Shown: one piece after another, positions 36,326 through 46,026 of the stretch | Layout of the letters: each line of letters opens with the position of its first letter | Numbering within the stretch: position 1 is the stretch's first letter | NCBI RefSeq assembly: GCF_932526225.1 | Contig: NC_064042.1 | Span: 14,459,040 to 14,523,039, forward strand | Length of the DNA: 64,000 bases | Reading direction: 5' to 3' | Origin: Nematostella vectensis | Taxonomy: Eukaryota; Cnidaria; Anthozoa; Actiniaria; Edwardsiidae | Position numbers and translations under genes: made by a program | The notes under the pieces: model-generated | Database searches by the model: none | What the model was told of the DNA's origin: nothing | The model's input: only the letters and a program-made list of their open reading frames with translations

Positions 36326-36491
36326 TGCATATGGATGGCCTTAGGTTGCTGCATTTGACGTCATTCCATAGACCACTCCTCACGTACAGCTCCACGCACT
36401 TCTCTTGGCCTTCGTAGTTGTTTGGCTCGCCTGAATTCCAGTTTCTAAACGTCAGATTGCAGTTATCAGTCCACCGAAAACTACCGTCGAC
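36320..36491 (-). CDS. C-type lectin domain exon (C-terminal half of the domain)
   Basis: Minus strand, acceptor TTGTTTCCAG just above 36491, donor at 36319. The frame reads VDGSFRWTDN, then NWNSGEPNNYEGQEKCVELY, then GLWNDVKCSNLRPSICKR. It has the EPN motif of mannose-type calcium/sugar binding and the WND motif, with conserved cysteines. It is followed in phase by the PAN exon. The N-terminal half of the domain must lie upstream (higher coordinates), possibly beyond the inserted Polinton-like element. Confidence 0.85.
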
Positions 36492-37566
36492 CTGGAAACA
36501 ATAACTTTGTTATAGCGGAGCCAGCGCGGCCGTAGGCCGCGCGCGGAGCCCCATAGGTATAGAGAAATGCTCTATAACTAGGCGACTCAATTTTTGTGGA
36601 CAATGACGTCATTGTCACAAGCTGCCAGCCAGCCGCGATCTGCCTCGGCACAGGCCTCCAGAGCGCGCAAAACAATATGGCGGATGAGTATTTGTGCCCC
36701 TCTAAAAAACACACGAAAACTGACTGCAGAAAAGCCAAGAAATGTCGAAAAAGGAGTGCTTGAAAAAAATCATTCGTGGGAATGCTAACCACGGATATGA
36801 ACTTGTCTAATTATGTACAAAAGACTGTGTAAAAGCATGGTTGAAAGTTTTGAAGAGTCAAGTCTTGTGCTCGAGTCAAGGTCAGCTGAAATGTCAGAGT
36901 AAGCCACAAGATAAAGAAAGGAAAAACAAGGACACCTTCTCTGACAATTGCACCTATGTATTTGTTTTTGCACTGGCAGACGTAGGTAAGTTATTATTAT
37001 TGTTAAAGTACTTAGTAAAGTGCTTATTAAAGTACTTAGCGGAACGATCTTTCGGAGATGTTTTGTTTTCAAACTTTGAACACCTTTTTCATTGTTGAAT
37101 TTAATTTACTTTATGTACTTTCCTCAGGGAATAAATATTCTAGGCTGTATTTATCAAATTCTATCTCTAAATCTGCCATTCACCATCTATCATAGGATAA
37201 TTATAACTACTATTCATGAATAAATTGAGTATAAGTTGCCAGAGCTGTCAACTCTGTGACAAGATTTTGGACCTTATCATAAACCTAATTTTTGTGAGAA
37301 TGTTCATACATTTTCTGTATTCATCCGCATTGGCTCTCTTGGTTTTTTTTTCACATATTTGCTGTGTTTCATTCATTTTTACAAGATTTCTGTCCGAGTT
37401 TGGTTGACAGCTATGATATACTAGAAATAAAACCAAACGTGAAGGAAGTGGAGAAATGGTTTCCTTAGACCTTAAAGAAATTGAGAGCTGGTCTCCTAAA
37501 ACCCTAAGTATATTAGTAATTTGTGAAAAACAAAATATATTTGATAAACACTTGAAATTTAAATCG
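36492..37566. other. Presumed intron of the minus-strand lectin/PAN gene, no gene seen
   Basis: It contains a GC-rich palindromic stretch (about 36520-36550, GCGCGGCCGTAGGCCGCGCG) and AT-rich sequence. No N-terminal lectin exon was recognised. Confidence 0.45.
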
Positions 37567-37572
37567 ACTATT
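37567..37572. repeat. Left target-site duplication ACTATT of the Polinton-like element
   Basis: ACTATT directly before GGGGGGAC at the element's left end; an identical copy lies at 47389-47394. Confidence 0.88.
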
Positions 37573-38205
37573 GGGGGGACTTATGTTTTTCATAGAAACG
37601 CTTTGCGTAGATAAAAAATTGCCAATTGTTAATCTACGTCGGGCGCGTTTTGCGTAGATAAACAATTTTCAATTGTTAGTCTACGTCGGGCGGGGTTCGG
37701 CTAGATAAACAATTGGCAATTGTTAATCCCGCGCGAAGCGCTGCGGGACTGGGATCACATGTATGCGCGCGCGCATAGAAACGAGAGGGACCAGCGCCGC
37801 GCCCCCCAGCCCACAGCGCTTCACCATGGCCGGGCGGGGTCCGGGTGCGCTTCGCGCAAAAGAGATCGGCGACGCCGGGCGGGGTCCGTGTGCGCTTCGC
37901 GCAACAGGGGCTTGCGTGCGCGCATAGAAATGGGATAACCCGCGCCACGCCCCGCCGCGCCCCCCAGCCCATTCTCCGTTGTTTTTTGTATGCCCAGCAC
38001 TTGCCGTTCCGGCGGCGGCATACCCAACGCCAGCGCTTGCCGTTCCGGCGGCGGTATACCGCGCGAAGCGCTGAGGCCTCGTGGGAGTGGGGTCGCTTAA
38101 AGCGTTTGCTTACCTCCGGTAGCGCCTCGTTTGCCGTTCCGGCGGCGGTAACATGTGGGAACCTTGCAATTAGACCCCCGTCTGTCCTGTAGTATACCGA
38201 GCATT
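37573..38205. repeat. Left terminal inverted repeat of the Polinton-like element
   Basis: About 633 bp, starting GGGGGGACTT and ending at GTATACCGAGCATT. It matches the right end in inverse with modest divergence. It contains internal repeats: AATTGNCAATTGTT-type palindromes followed by CTACG (three copies before 37725), GCGCGCATAGAAA words, and three copies of TTGCCGTTCCGGCGGCGG. Confidence 0.9.
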
Positions 38206-38211
38206 CGAAGG

Positions 38212-38637
38212 ATGAAGCGCGGAAACGATTACTGCGGGTGGCTAAAGGTCGGCCATACAAACACGTGTGGCCAGAGGTGCATAGACACCTACTGCAAGGT
38301 GCACCTCCAAAGGCTCCGTAAGGGCAGCCCTCTCCCCGTGCCGTGCAGGATCTGCGGCATAGGGACGCAGTCGGAGACGCGGTTGTGTCGCCCCTGCGGA
38401 GCAAATCGTGTAGGGCAGAGGATGCGAGGCACCGAGAGGCGCGCTCGAGAACGGTTCGCACTCGTCCTGTCTGATATCGTAGCCCGAGATACGGGCAATT
38501 CGAGACTGGGTGGCACAAGGCATACCCAAACACTCGTCCCGCCGGCTGCGATACGGGCAATTAGAGACTGGGTGGCACAAGGCATACCCAAACACTCGTC
38601 CTGTCTGATGCAGCAGGGCTGCGACACGGGCAATTAG
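38212..38637 (+). CDS. Small Cys/His-rich (zinc-binding type) element protein
   Basis: An ATG at 38212, just inside the left inverted repeat, opens a 141-aa frame. Residues 1-70 carry paired cysteines and a histidine: CGWLKVGHTNTCGQRC, TYCKVH, PCRICGIG and TRLCRPCG, suggesting two zinc-binding knuckles. I associate this Cys pattern with small genes next to polymerase genes in similar elements, but give no function. The C-terminal part is made of the repeated segment at 38490-38668, so the original stop may have been shifted. Confidence 0.65.
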   Translation: MKRGNDYCGWLKVGHTNTCGQRCIDTYCKVHLQRLRKGSPLPVPCRICGIGTQSETRLCRPCGANRVGQRMRGTERRARERFALVLSDIVARDTGNSRLGGTRHTQTLVPPAAIRAIRDWVAQGIPKHSSCLMQQGCDTGN

Positions 38638-38668
38638 AGACTGGGTGGCACAAGGCATACCCAAACAT
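38490..38668. repeat. Tandem repeat of about 50-75 bp before the polymerase gene
   Basis: Three copies of a segment with ACGGGCAATTAGAGACTGGG and TGGCACAAGGCATACCCAAA. The third copy runs directly into the ATG at 38667. Copy spacing is uneven (about 60 and 75 bp). Confidence 0.85.
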
Positions 38669-40168
38669 GGACGCTTACATAGAGGAGGTTCTCAATAGCA
38701 TGCCTGACAAAGAGGCGCCCGCAGTACTGGCAGGGCTGGTCCAGAACATCCTGGGCGAGGGCATCCCCAAGGATGTCAAACACAAGCTGCTTAAGCCGCT
38801 CGTACCGGCGAAAGCGCGGCCAGAGGAAGTCTGGAGCGAGTTCGACCCTTTGCTGCCGGAACGGCGGAAAAAAGGCCCAGAGGGCTTAGACCCCGAGAAG
38901 TACTATTCTCTCTTCGTCGGCGGCGCCCATCTTCGATTCCCAAGCGTGGATGCCACTCTGCGGGGCCAAGACATAAGCGCCGGTGTTTACCAGGAGATAC
39001 GAGATTTTGGTGGAGCAGGGGACATTGCTCCAAAGCCGGTTATGCGGGGGCCTGATATTAATGACGATGGCTCGGTGTGGTGGGTCTCGCACGAGCGAGA
39101 GTCTCTTCGGGCAAACGCAGTTTTGCCACCGGTGCTTGAGATGGTAGACCCTGACCGGCGTTACAGACTCTTTACGGTCGTTGGTAAGGCCCCCGCAGAG
39201 CCATTGGCGCCAATCACGGAGGAGGAAGGGCGCTCGGAGCACAAGATTGGTGGGTCGTTAGTCAAAAGAGGGGACCAAATCGCAGTCGGCGCCCTGGAAG
39301 GCATCGATGCGGGTATTTGGGAGAAAGGACGAGAGTACCTCGTCTACGTGAGATACGAGCTTCGCCCTTTACCTGAGCAAAATGGTGAGCCTGGGCCTAT
39401 GTTTGAGCGAGAGGGGGGTAACACCTCCGCTAACTGTGTTGTGAGTTATGTTGCCGACTTCTTGAGGAATCGCTGCACCTCGCACTCCCTCGGTCTAACC
39501 AAGACACGAGGCAAGATCCTCAAGCGGGTAACGTTCTGTGGGACTAGGGGAAGTACAAGACTAAGGCGAGGGTCACTATCCCTTGCCACAATAACCACGC
39601 CTGGGCAGAGCTTCAGACCGAACCACCTGCGATCACAAGCGTCCACCGCCTAGACTTCGAGGCTGAGGGGGAGCTTCGTTAGCTATGTCAGGAGAAGGCT
39701 CTAACCAGTGCCGCCACATAAACGCGCGAGGCAAAAGTGCGAGAGGTGCTCATTCGCTTTATAAACAGGGCGATCCCCAGAAGCACGAGGATCTGGCTGT
39801 GCGGGCGCGTTATAGTCACGCACGAAGGCAAACTGTACCGATCGGGACAGGACAGAGCGGCTATCGACAGGGCGTTTACAGACGAGACAGGACATGATCC
39901 TCAATGGCTCCCTGATGATCACCCAGCCTTCCAAGAGTACACCGAAGCTACGCACTCGATGGGCGGCGCAATAGGTTATCGCTTCAAGAAGTCGACCCAA
40001 AGAGAAAACATCAGGCCAACGCCTCTTAAATACAGGGACGTCTGGCGAGCGGCGCAGGTTGAGTCCAAAGTGTGGAATAGCAAGGAAAACTTAGGGGCGC
40101 AGCCTCATGCGTGCGACGTACCTAGGATGCGAGGACAGTGTCTTCGGCGGCGCCTCGGACGCCATTGA
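38667..40168 (+). pseudogene. N-terminal part of the element's DNA polymerase gene, frameshifted
   Basis: ATG at 38667. The frame is sensible to about 39545 (PEKYYSLFVGGAHLRFPSVD, NCVVSYVADFLRN), then continues in another frame to TAG 39680-39682 with a CHNNHAW motif. It resumes in 39737-40110 (PQWLPDDHPAFQEYTEATHS, RPTPLKYRDVW), then breaks again. I take these as pieces of one gene that precedes and includes the polymerase palm at 40202 onward, by co-linearity; the exact original boundaries are not determined. Confidence 0.6.
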
Positions 40169-40201
40169 TTTGGTACGGAAATACGGCTTCCCTACGAACG
40201 T

Positions 40202-42091
40202 GTGGATGTTGTGGGACGGCCATTGAGCGAGGTTCTTCAACTAACCGGGGTCATTCAGCTGACCGAGTGGGAGTTCTCTGAGGCCTGCCACCCCTACACT
40301 TCCGGGAGGGTAGGGCAGCACTTTGAACAAAACGAGGGCTGGATCACCACGCCAGAGCTCAAGGACCTGTTAGACTCGGGTGACCTCGTCATGGCCACGG
40401 CAAGGGAGGTGTTGTACAGCGTCGGAAAAAAGGACTCCATCATATTCCCCCACTCCAGCGCTTGCCGTTCCGGCGGCGAAGACTTGCAGTATCCTGAGGG
40501 TCGAGATCTCGCTGTCCGTTTCGTAGGTAAGTGCGCTCGCCATGGCGACGATTCCTCGATCGTAGTTCGCCACCGTGAAGAAGCCGCGTATCTGACAAAC
40601 CTCCTTGCGGGCACCGACCACTCACTTAACTTCGAGCATGCCGACGGGGCTCATCTGATCCAATACAAAGACGGTGTCCGACGCTCACACTGGTACCATA
40701 TCAGTGCCTTCGCCTTGGCGTACACAAACATAGCGTTGCGACGCATGTTGAGGCGGATTCCTCGCGAAGACGTCCTTCGGGTGTGCACAGACGCCATATA
40801 CGCAAAGGCGGTGCCCAGTGGTGTAAAGCTCGTGGAGCGAAATCCGAGGTATGGAGAGTGGCGCCACAAGAAGCCTGGGTTCGAGTGGCGGCCCGAAGCG
40901 GCTTGGGGTCCGAAGAATTCGGGGAGCTTGGCCAAGGAGCCAAGCACTGGGCCGAGTCTGCCGTGCGATCTATTGGCCGCAACCTCTGCAAAGATGTATC
41001 TAGCCGGCCAAGGAGGATCGGGGAAGACCGAGTGGGCGGTGAGCATGTTCCGCGGCCGCAACGTTGTGGTGCTCACTCCCGAGAAAGACCTCGCCCACGA
41101 CCATCGCAATAACCCGCGCCTCGCGGTGAAGGCTCAAACCTACCACCACTACCTCTGCATACCAGCAGAGAAGCCGATAGAGTGGAAACCTTCCGAGCTG
41201 GGGCACAAACTCGACCGTCTCGCAGGTGTAATCATCATTGACGAGTGCTGTAAGGTACAGAATAAAGAGCTACGCGGCATCCTAGAGTATCTCGCCACGC
41301 GGCCGTGTCAGGTAATGTGTTGTGGCGACTATTGGCAGGTCCCGCCCTGGGGAGATAAAGAGGGGCCTCATGATATGCTCGAGGAGTGGGCACAAGGGAA
41401 CATCCGCTGGTTCGAGTCCGACTACCGCTGCCTGTGTGAAGACTGCGGAAGGCCGTACAGTACATGCGACTGCGGCTCTGCCGCGCCCTCCTCCAGGCTC
41501 CACGACATAAAGGACCGGATTTGGTGTCGGTCAGATTCCCAACAGCCTGAGGTGTTTTGAGAGGAGTGGGATGGGGTAGCGTTCGACGCGGCGATCGAGC
41601 AGGCCCACCCAAGCGATATGTGGGTGTGCTCGACCAACAAGATGGGGGCTCTTGTTCAGCAGCGATTGGTAGAGCACCACAGAAAAAACCACCCCCGAGT
41701 GCCAGCAACCATCCGCTTTGACCCCGATCCTAGCGTCGCGCATCGTTATCGCAAGCAAGGGCGGCCAGTGCCCGTGCCAGGCAAAAGGGGTGAGAAGGTC
41801 GACGCATACAATGGCACGGTAGTCGAGGTCCCTCTCGACGCGGTCCTTAACGGGCTTCCCCTCGGGTGGAAATACGCGGGCTGGGGAACCGTCCACCGGG
41901 TGCAGGGCAAGACTATTCAGACTCCAAGACGTCTGTTTATCAAAGACCACAACTTAGAGGGCTGGATCACGAATGCTGTATACACCGGCATCTCCCGCGT
42001 GCGGCACGCCGACCAGATAGTCCGCGTGATCCCCCCCGATAACACCCCCCGGTGCCTTGGCTCCCACAGAACTGCAGGCTACGCCCAGTAA
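40202..42091 (+). pseudogene. Family B DNA polymerase C-terminal region joined to an SF1 helicase
   Basis: One frame with a single in-frame TGA at 41558-41560. The first 220 residues show polymerase B features: TTPELKDLLDSGD, then HISAFALAYTNIALRRMLRR and VCTDAIYAKA, in the place of the palm TDS/I-Y metal-binding motif. From about 40995 an SF1 (Pif1/RecD-like) helicase follows: Walker A GGSGKTEW, TPEKDLAHD (Ia), Walker B IIIDECC, CCGDYWQVPP (III), TVHRVQGKTIQ (V), YTGISRVRHADQ (VI). Replication of the element's own DNA is the family role; the fusion of the two activities is visible here directly. Confidence 0.78.
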
Positions 42092-42377
42092 AGAGCTCAT
42101 TACAGCGCGAATCAAGCGATACGCTGTAGACGACAGGCAAAAGGGTCGCACAAAGTACACGGGATCGCACCACGTTCTAACGGTAGACCACGTACTCAGG
42201 ATGATTGCTGACGCGGAAAAGAAGTGCACGGTCTGTGGCACTCAGCTTCTGCTTCAAGGGTACACGAAGAGCCATCCCAAATGCTTTAGTATCGGCCGGC
42301 TGGACGACAGTCAGGATCACTACAAGTGGAATGTCAGACTCACGTGCCTTAGCTGCAATAGAAGGCACAAGCGCTGA
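42092..42377 (+). pseudogene. HNH-endonuclease-like zinc domain following the helicase
   Basis: In the frame one step from the helicase, with no start codon needed, the sequence reads KYTGSHHVLTVDHVLRMI, CTVCGTQLLL, FSIGRLDDSQDHYKWNVRLT and CLSCNRRHKR. The two CxxC pairs and the D-x-N / N-x-x-H arrangement fit HNH or endonuclease VII-like domains. A C-rich run (42030-42050) could hold the frameshift that separated it from the helicase. The TGA stop at 42375-42377 is immediately followed by the integrase stop on the other strand. Confidence 0.6.
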
Positions 42378-43315
42378 TCACGCAACGCGCAACTGCGAAC
42401 GCGTGAAGCCGTGCTTAGAGTACGCCGTGTAATACAACACTGGCTGTCCGGGCTCCATAACCCTTATTAGTATTGGGTATGCCTTGCTTGTCCACCACGG
42501 GTCCGTCGCTCGCCGTCGGCCCTTGTCCTGGAGGTCTTCCTCGTTTACGGCGATGTACACCCCCGTTCCGACCTCTAAGGGGACCTCTAAGGGGGGCTTT
42601 TCGGCTTTGAGAGGCACGCGCCTCAGCTTTATGGCGTCTTTAGGCGCAAAGCCAGTCATGCGAGTCTTCGTTGCGTTTATGTCCAAGACGACGATTGGCA
42701 AAGCGGTAACCCACTCGCGGTTTGTTTCGCCGGATGCAAGCTCCTTCGAGTACTGCGCACGAAATAGGCGCTGTGCCAGCCAGCGATGGAAAGGCTCGGC
42801 GAAAGCTTGGCTCCTGTGGTGCCCTGGCTCAGCCCGTCGGACCTCCACCCCGTGGTCTGTTAGGAGCTTTGTGGTAGCACCGTTGAACTCCGTGCCGTCA
42901 TCAACCATGAGGACTTTAGGCCATGTGAGAGGTCCCTCTGCATAGATGTCAGCGAGTTCGCTGGAGACGACGCGCTTTTAGTCCTCAGTGGGCGGGCGGC
43001 TTTATATCGTGAAGCAACGTCAACGACAGTCAGGGCATACTTGTACCCGCGGTCGGTTGGCAAGAATAGCAAGTCCGACTGGTGGATACGGTTTGGTATC
43101 TGCTCCGAGAAATGGGCGTAGGTAGTCGGAGGAGGGGGTGTCTGTGTGTAGCCCCCGACGGGCTGGGAGCTTACCCACTTGCGCACTCGGTCTATGGAGG
43201 TTGAGCCCTTGAGTTTGGCATGCAGAGCGGTCACTCCATGGAAGCCACCTCTGGCGTAGTATGTAGGACGAAGGAACGCATCGAGTTCTTCGTCGGACAT
43301 GCGCTTCGCCGCCAT
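42378..43315 (-). pseudogene. Retroviral-type (rve) integrase, one frameshift
   Basis: ATG at 43313-43315 on the minus strand. The N-terminal part contains a helix-turn-helix-like segment (DAFLRPTYYARGGF, IDRVRKWVSS). The catalytic core has D in ALTVVDVASRY, D in MVDDGTEFNG and E in AFAEPFHRWLAQRLF, fitting the D,D,E pattern. The frame changes near 42975 between the first and second Asp. The C-terminal region (VGTGVYIAV to FTRSQLRVA) fits an SH3-like tail. It would insert the element and make the 6-bp duplication that is observed. Confidence 0.85.
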
Positions 43316-43324
43316 TATGTGTCG

Positions 43325-43346
43325 GCAATGTATTGCAATACATTGC
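43325..43346. promoter_or_regulatory. Perfect 22-bp palindrome between divergent element genes
   Basis: Starts GCAATGTATT and is its own reverse complement. It lies 10 bp before the integrase ATG (minus) and at the start of the hydrophobic-protein frame (plus). A shared promoter or repressor site is inference. Confidence 0.5.
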
Positions 43347-43704
43347 AAGAGAGCGAGAGCTCGAAAACCGAAAGCCACTCAGAGAGCGCATCAAAGCCAA
43401 CTTCAAAAAGTGCGGCTTTACCGTCACCGCTATCGGGTTGGCCGTAGCGACGACGATCGCGGCCATTGTGACGTCGCTCGGCAAGTCGCTCTCCTCCGTG
43501 GCCAGAGGGGTCGGTAACGGGCTTAAGGCTATCGGGAAAAAGCTAGGCGAGCTTCTCCCTGGGCTAGTAGGCAGCATCGCGAACTTCGTGTTTAAGGCTG
43601 CAGGAGAAGCGGTGAAATTCCTTGGCGAAAATGTGTGGCTGCTCATTCTAGCCGTAGCCGCGTTCTTGGTTCGTCGAATGCAAAGCAATCATCGGAACAA
43701 GTAA
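43333..43704 (+). CDS. Hydrophobic, glycine-containing small element protein, copy 1
   Basis: About 100-123 aa, start uncertain (no ATG in frame at the beginning; TTG at 43333). It shows an amphipathic/hydrophobic core (TTIAAIVTSLGKSL, AIGKKLGELLPGLVGSIANF) and a C-terminal membrane-type helix WLLILAVAAFLVRRMQ. I associate proteins of this look with Polinton-type elements; membrane or virion-associated peptide is a guess. Confidence 0.6.
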   Translation: MQYIARERELENRKPLRERIKANFKKCGFTVTAIGLAVATTIAAIVTSLGKSLSSVARGVGNGLKAIGKKLGELLPGLVGSIANFVFKAAGEAVKFLGENVWLLILAVAAFLVRRMQSNHRNK

Positions 43705-44150
43705 TACGCCGCGGCCACCGCGAGTGCCGACAACCCCGCCTTGAGGGCGGTATGGCCACTCTTTTCGCCCGGTCCGGGTGCGCTTCGCTTAGTCATGCTC
43801 TCGGGTTGGCCGTAGCGACGACGATCGCGGCCATTGTGACGTCGCTCGGCAAATCGCTCTCCTCCGTGGCCAGAGGGATCGGTAACAGGCTTAAGGCTAT
43901 CGGGAAAAAGCTAGGCGAGCTTCTCCCTGGGCTAGTAGGCAGCATCGCGAACTTCGTGTTTAAGGCTGCAGGAGAAGCGGTGAAATTACTTGGCGAAAAT
44001 GCGTGGCTGCTCATTCTAGCCGTAGCCGCGTTCTTGGTTCGTCGAATGCAAAGCAATCATCGGAACAAGTAATACGCCGCGGCCACCGCGAGTGCCGACA
44101 ACCCCGCCTTGAGGGCGGTGTGGTCACTCTTTTCGCCCGGTCCGAGCGGT
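43434..44150. repeat. 368-bp tandem duplication covering the hydrophobic small gene
   Basis: The segment from about 43434 to 43801 is repeated from about 43802 to 44150 with only a few substitutions, including the stop codon and downstream ACGCCGCGGCCACCGCGAG sequence. Confidence 0.92.
43752..44072 (+). CDS. Hydrophobic small element protein, copy 2
   Basis: ATG at 43752 opens a 106-aa frame whose last 90 residues nearly equal copy 1 (differences include GVGNG to GIGNR, FLGENV to LLGENA). The N-terminus is new, made by the duplication joint. It ends tail-to-tail with the minus-strand gene (overlap 44057-44072). Confidence 0.65.
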   Translation: MATLFARSGCASLSHALGLAVATTIAAIVTSLGKSLSSVARGIGNRLKAIGKKLGELLPGLVGSIANFVFKAAGEAVKLLGENAWLLILAVAAFLVRRMQSNHRNK

Positions 44151-44969
44151 GTCATGCTGCGCATACGTGAAAAGGGGGCAGGCGCCGCGCCCTCTGCGTG
44201 CACTTTCGCAGGTGCGAAAGCCTTGCTTCGCACCTCGCGGTCGGTCCTCGGATCAGTCACGTGTTGCACCCTAGGATGCCCACCGGACATGTTTTGAGCA
44301 CCGACTGGCTTTGTCTCGGTGTTGATCGCATTTGCGCCGAGCGTCATGGAGTCTGTGGCTTTCTGCAGTTTATTGTTGTAGCCCGACCGAGCGATCGAGA
44401 CTTCCTAGCCCTGCTTTTGTCAGCCCCTCGCCTTTGGGAGGCGCAAACCAGCTATATTGCACGCCCCCGTGGTCGTCGTTGCGTATGAAACCCACCTGCT
44501 TCCCACTATTGTACGTCCCACCTCGTCGCTAAACAGATTGAGGTGGCTCGGGTACTCGTCCGCCGCCGTGTCGTAGCCACGGATCACGTGCACGTTGCGA
44601 TACCCCTCCCCCGGGTAGAACACAAACACATCGCCTAGCCCGTGGTTCCGCCCGCCTTTCCATCGGAAGTCCGGCTGACGCGGCAGACCGAACTCTATGC
44701 ATAGACGCTCGAAAGCGGCTTTCTTGTAGAGGTTATCTTTTTGCATGGACGGGCTGTCGCCAGGCAGGGGGGCGCCGAGCTCGTAGAGTATCCTCCGCGT
44801 GGTAAAGTAGAGATGAAACCTTAGAAATCCCCTGATGACAGAGGGGAGCGTGGCGAAAGAGGGGTCGGTTAAGGACACCCCGCATCCGGCGGTTGCGCAC
44901 CAGACCGCAAAGTTGAGTTGCTGTGGCCAGCACCAATAGGAAGGCTCCGATAGCCTTGTGCGTGACCAC
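44057..44969 (-). pseudogene. Probable element structural/membrane gene, internally deleted
   Basis: Three minus-strand pieces in order: a start with a hydrophobic segment (44969, AIGAFLLVLATATQLCGLV), an open frame 44878-44420 (IRGFLRFHLYFTTRRILYEL, FRWKGGRNHGLGDVFVFYP), and 44347-44057 (NTETKPVGAQNMSGGHPRV, ending ALAVAAAYYLFR, a membrane-type C-terminus). I believe they are the two ends of one gene whose middle is deleted around 44350-44420, based on resemblance to similar element proteins; this is inference. Confidence 0.5.
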
Positions 44970-44972
44970 TGT

Positions 44973-45302
44973 CTATTTGAATATTTCTCGGACCCTAGTC
45001 GTGAATGATTTGTCCTCAGCCACGTGTATCTCTAGCTGCGCGAGTAGTGGGGTGATTTCTGAGGCCGTGCTCTCCACGGGGGTCGCGGGTACGGCGTAGA
45101 GCAGGCCTCTGCGAGGCCGCCCGAGGGTCAGAGACCTAGGGAAACCGGGTTTTGCATGTTTGACTTGTTCGGCTATAGCGTGTTTGATATGTTCGGCTAT
45201 AGAGGCTCCCGCCGCAGTTGCCACCTTCGTCTCTTCCGCCCCTGCGAGCCCCCTCGGCTTCGCGGCCTCCTCGTTCAGCATCCGCCAGCCCTCCCAATCC
45301 AT
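44973..45302 (-). CDS. Small element protein of unknown function
   Basis: An intact 109-aa frame, ATG at 45300-45302, TAG at 44973-44975. It contains the near-repeated SIAEHIKHAIAEQVKHAK and PGFPRSLTLGRP. It lies 3 bp before the next minus-strand gene, so the two are probably co-transcribed. No family recognised. Confidence 0.5.
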   Translation of the reverse strand: MDWEGWRMLNEEAAKPRGLAGAEETKVATAAGASIAEHIKHAIAEQVKHAKPGFPRSLTLGRPRRGLLYAVPATPVESTASEITPLLAQLEIHVAEDKSFTTRVREIFK

Positions 45303-45344
45303 GCTCAGTCCTATGAAACACGAAGGCGGGCTGTGTTCAACACA

Positions 45345-46009
45345 ATGGTGGTCCTACATAGTGTGCTCACCAAAGGCGAACAGACGCTCTACTTCGAGCG
45401 GCCGATAAGGCGCCCTCGCTTTGTGGCGCTCCGGCACTGCTCACTGTTTAACAGCTGGTATAATCTCGAGCGGGAGCATCAGATAACGACTGTATCCGCC
45501 CTCCCGCCCATCGCTACCCTGCCACACGGCCGAGTCCATCGTGGAAACGATCAACCGCGCTGAAAGCAAGATTCTGACCGCGAAGCTGGATCCCCCCACC
45601 GGGGAGATCGCGCTTATGTCCAGTGGCGTTGCGTTCCTGAATGCCGAGCTTTGCGCACTGTTTGGCCTAAAAGCTAAAGACAATCAGTTGGGGAGCGGGG
45701 CCTCGCACTTCCCTTGGGGAGGGGGGCACTTAAGGTGGCTTTGCCGAAAATAGAGGCCCTCTACATCTGCTGCGATATCTTAGATCGCACGCAATGCCTC
45801 TCCTTAGGCAAGCCTTCAAACGTTCTTGCTTGCCTAGAAACCCGCGGGAGACCGCACGAGAAATTCGTCTATGGACCCGACATCCCCATTTGTGTCGCAG
45901 CATCTTCCTCTGAGTTTGTCCCAAGTATCCAAATATGGGTCAGGGATGACTGCGGTAGACAGGTGGACTTTAAGGGCAAGCCTGTTCGCCTCGTATTAGA
46001 GCTGACCTA
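45345..46009 (+). pseudogene. Candidate virion-type protein gene, two frameshifts
   Basis: ATG at 45345 (LTKGEQTLYFERPIRR, FNSWYNLEREHQITT). The frame then changes near 45490 (INRAESKILTAKLDPPTGEI, SSGVAFLNAELCALFG) and again near 45720 (ALYICCDILDRT, CVAASSSEFVPSIQIWVRD, FKGKPVRLVLELT) to TAG at 46007-46009. Beta-rich character and position fit a minor capsid or penton-like protein of Polintons, but this is not proven from motifs. Confidence 0.5.
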
Positions 46010-46026
46010 GTTCCGACATAACAGAC

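Noticed and set aside
37676-38560. Minus-strand ORF of 294 residues over the left end of the Polinton-like element
   Set aside because: It lies across the GC-rich terminal repeat and antisense to the Cys-rich gene; composition is that of a shadow frame.
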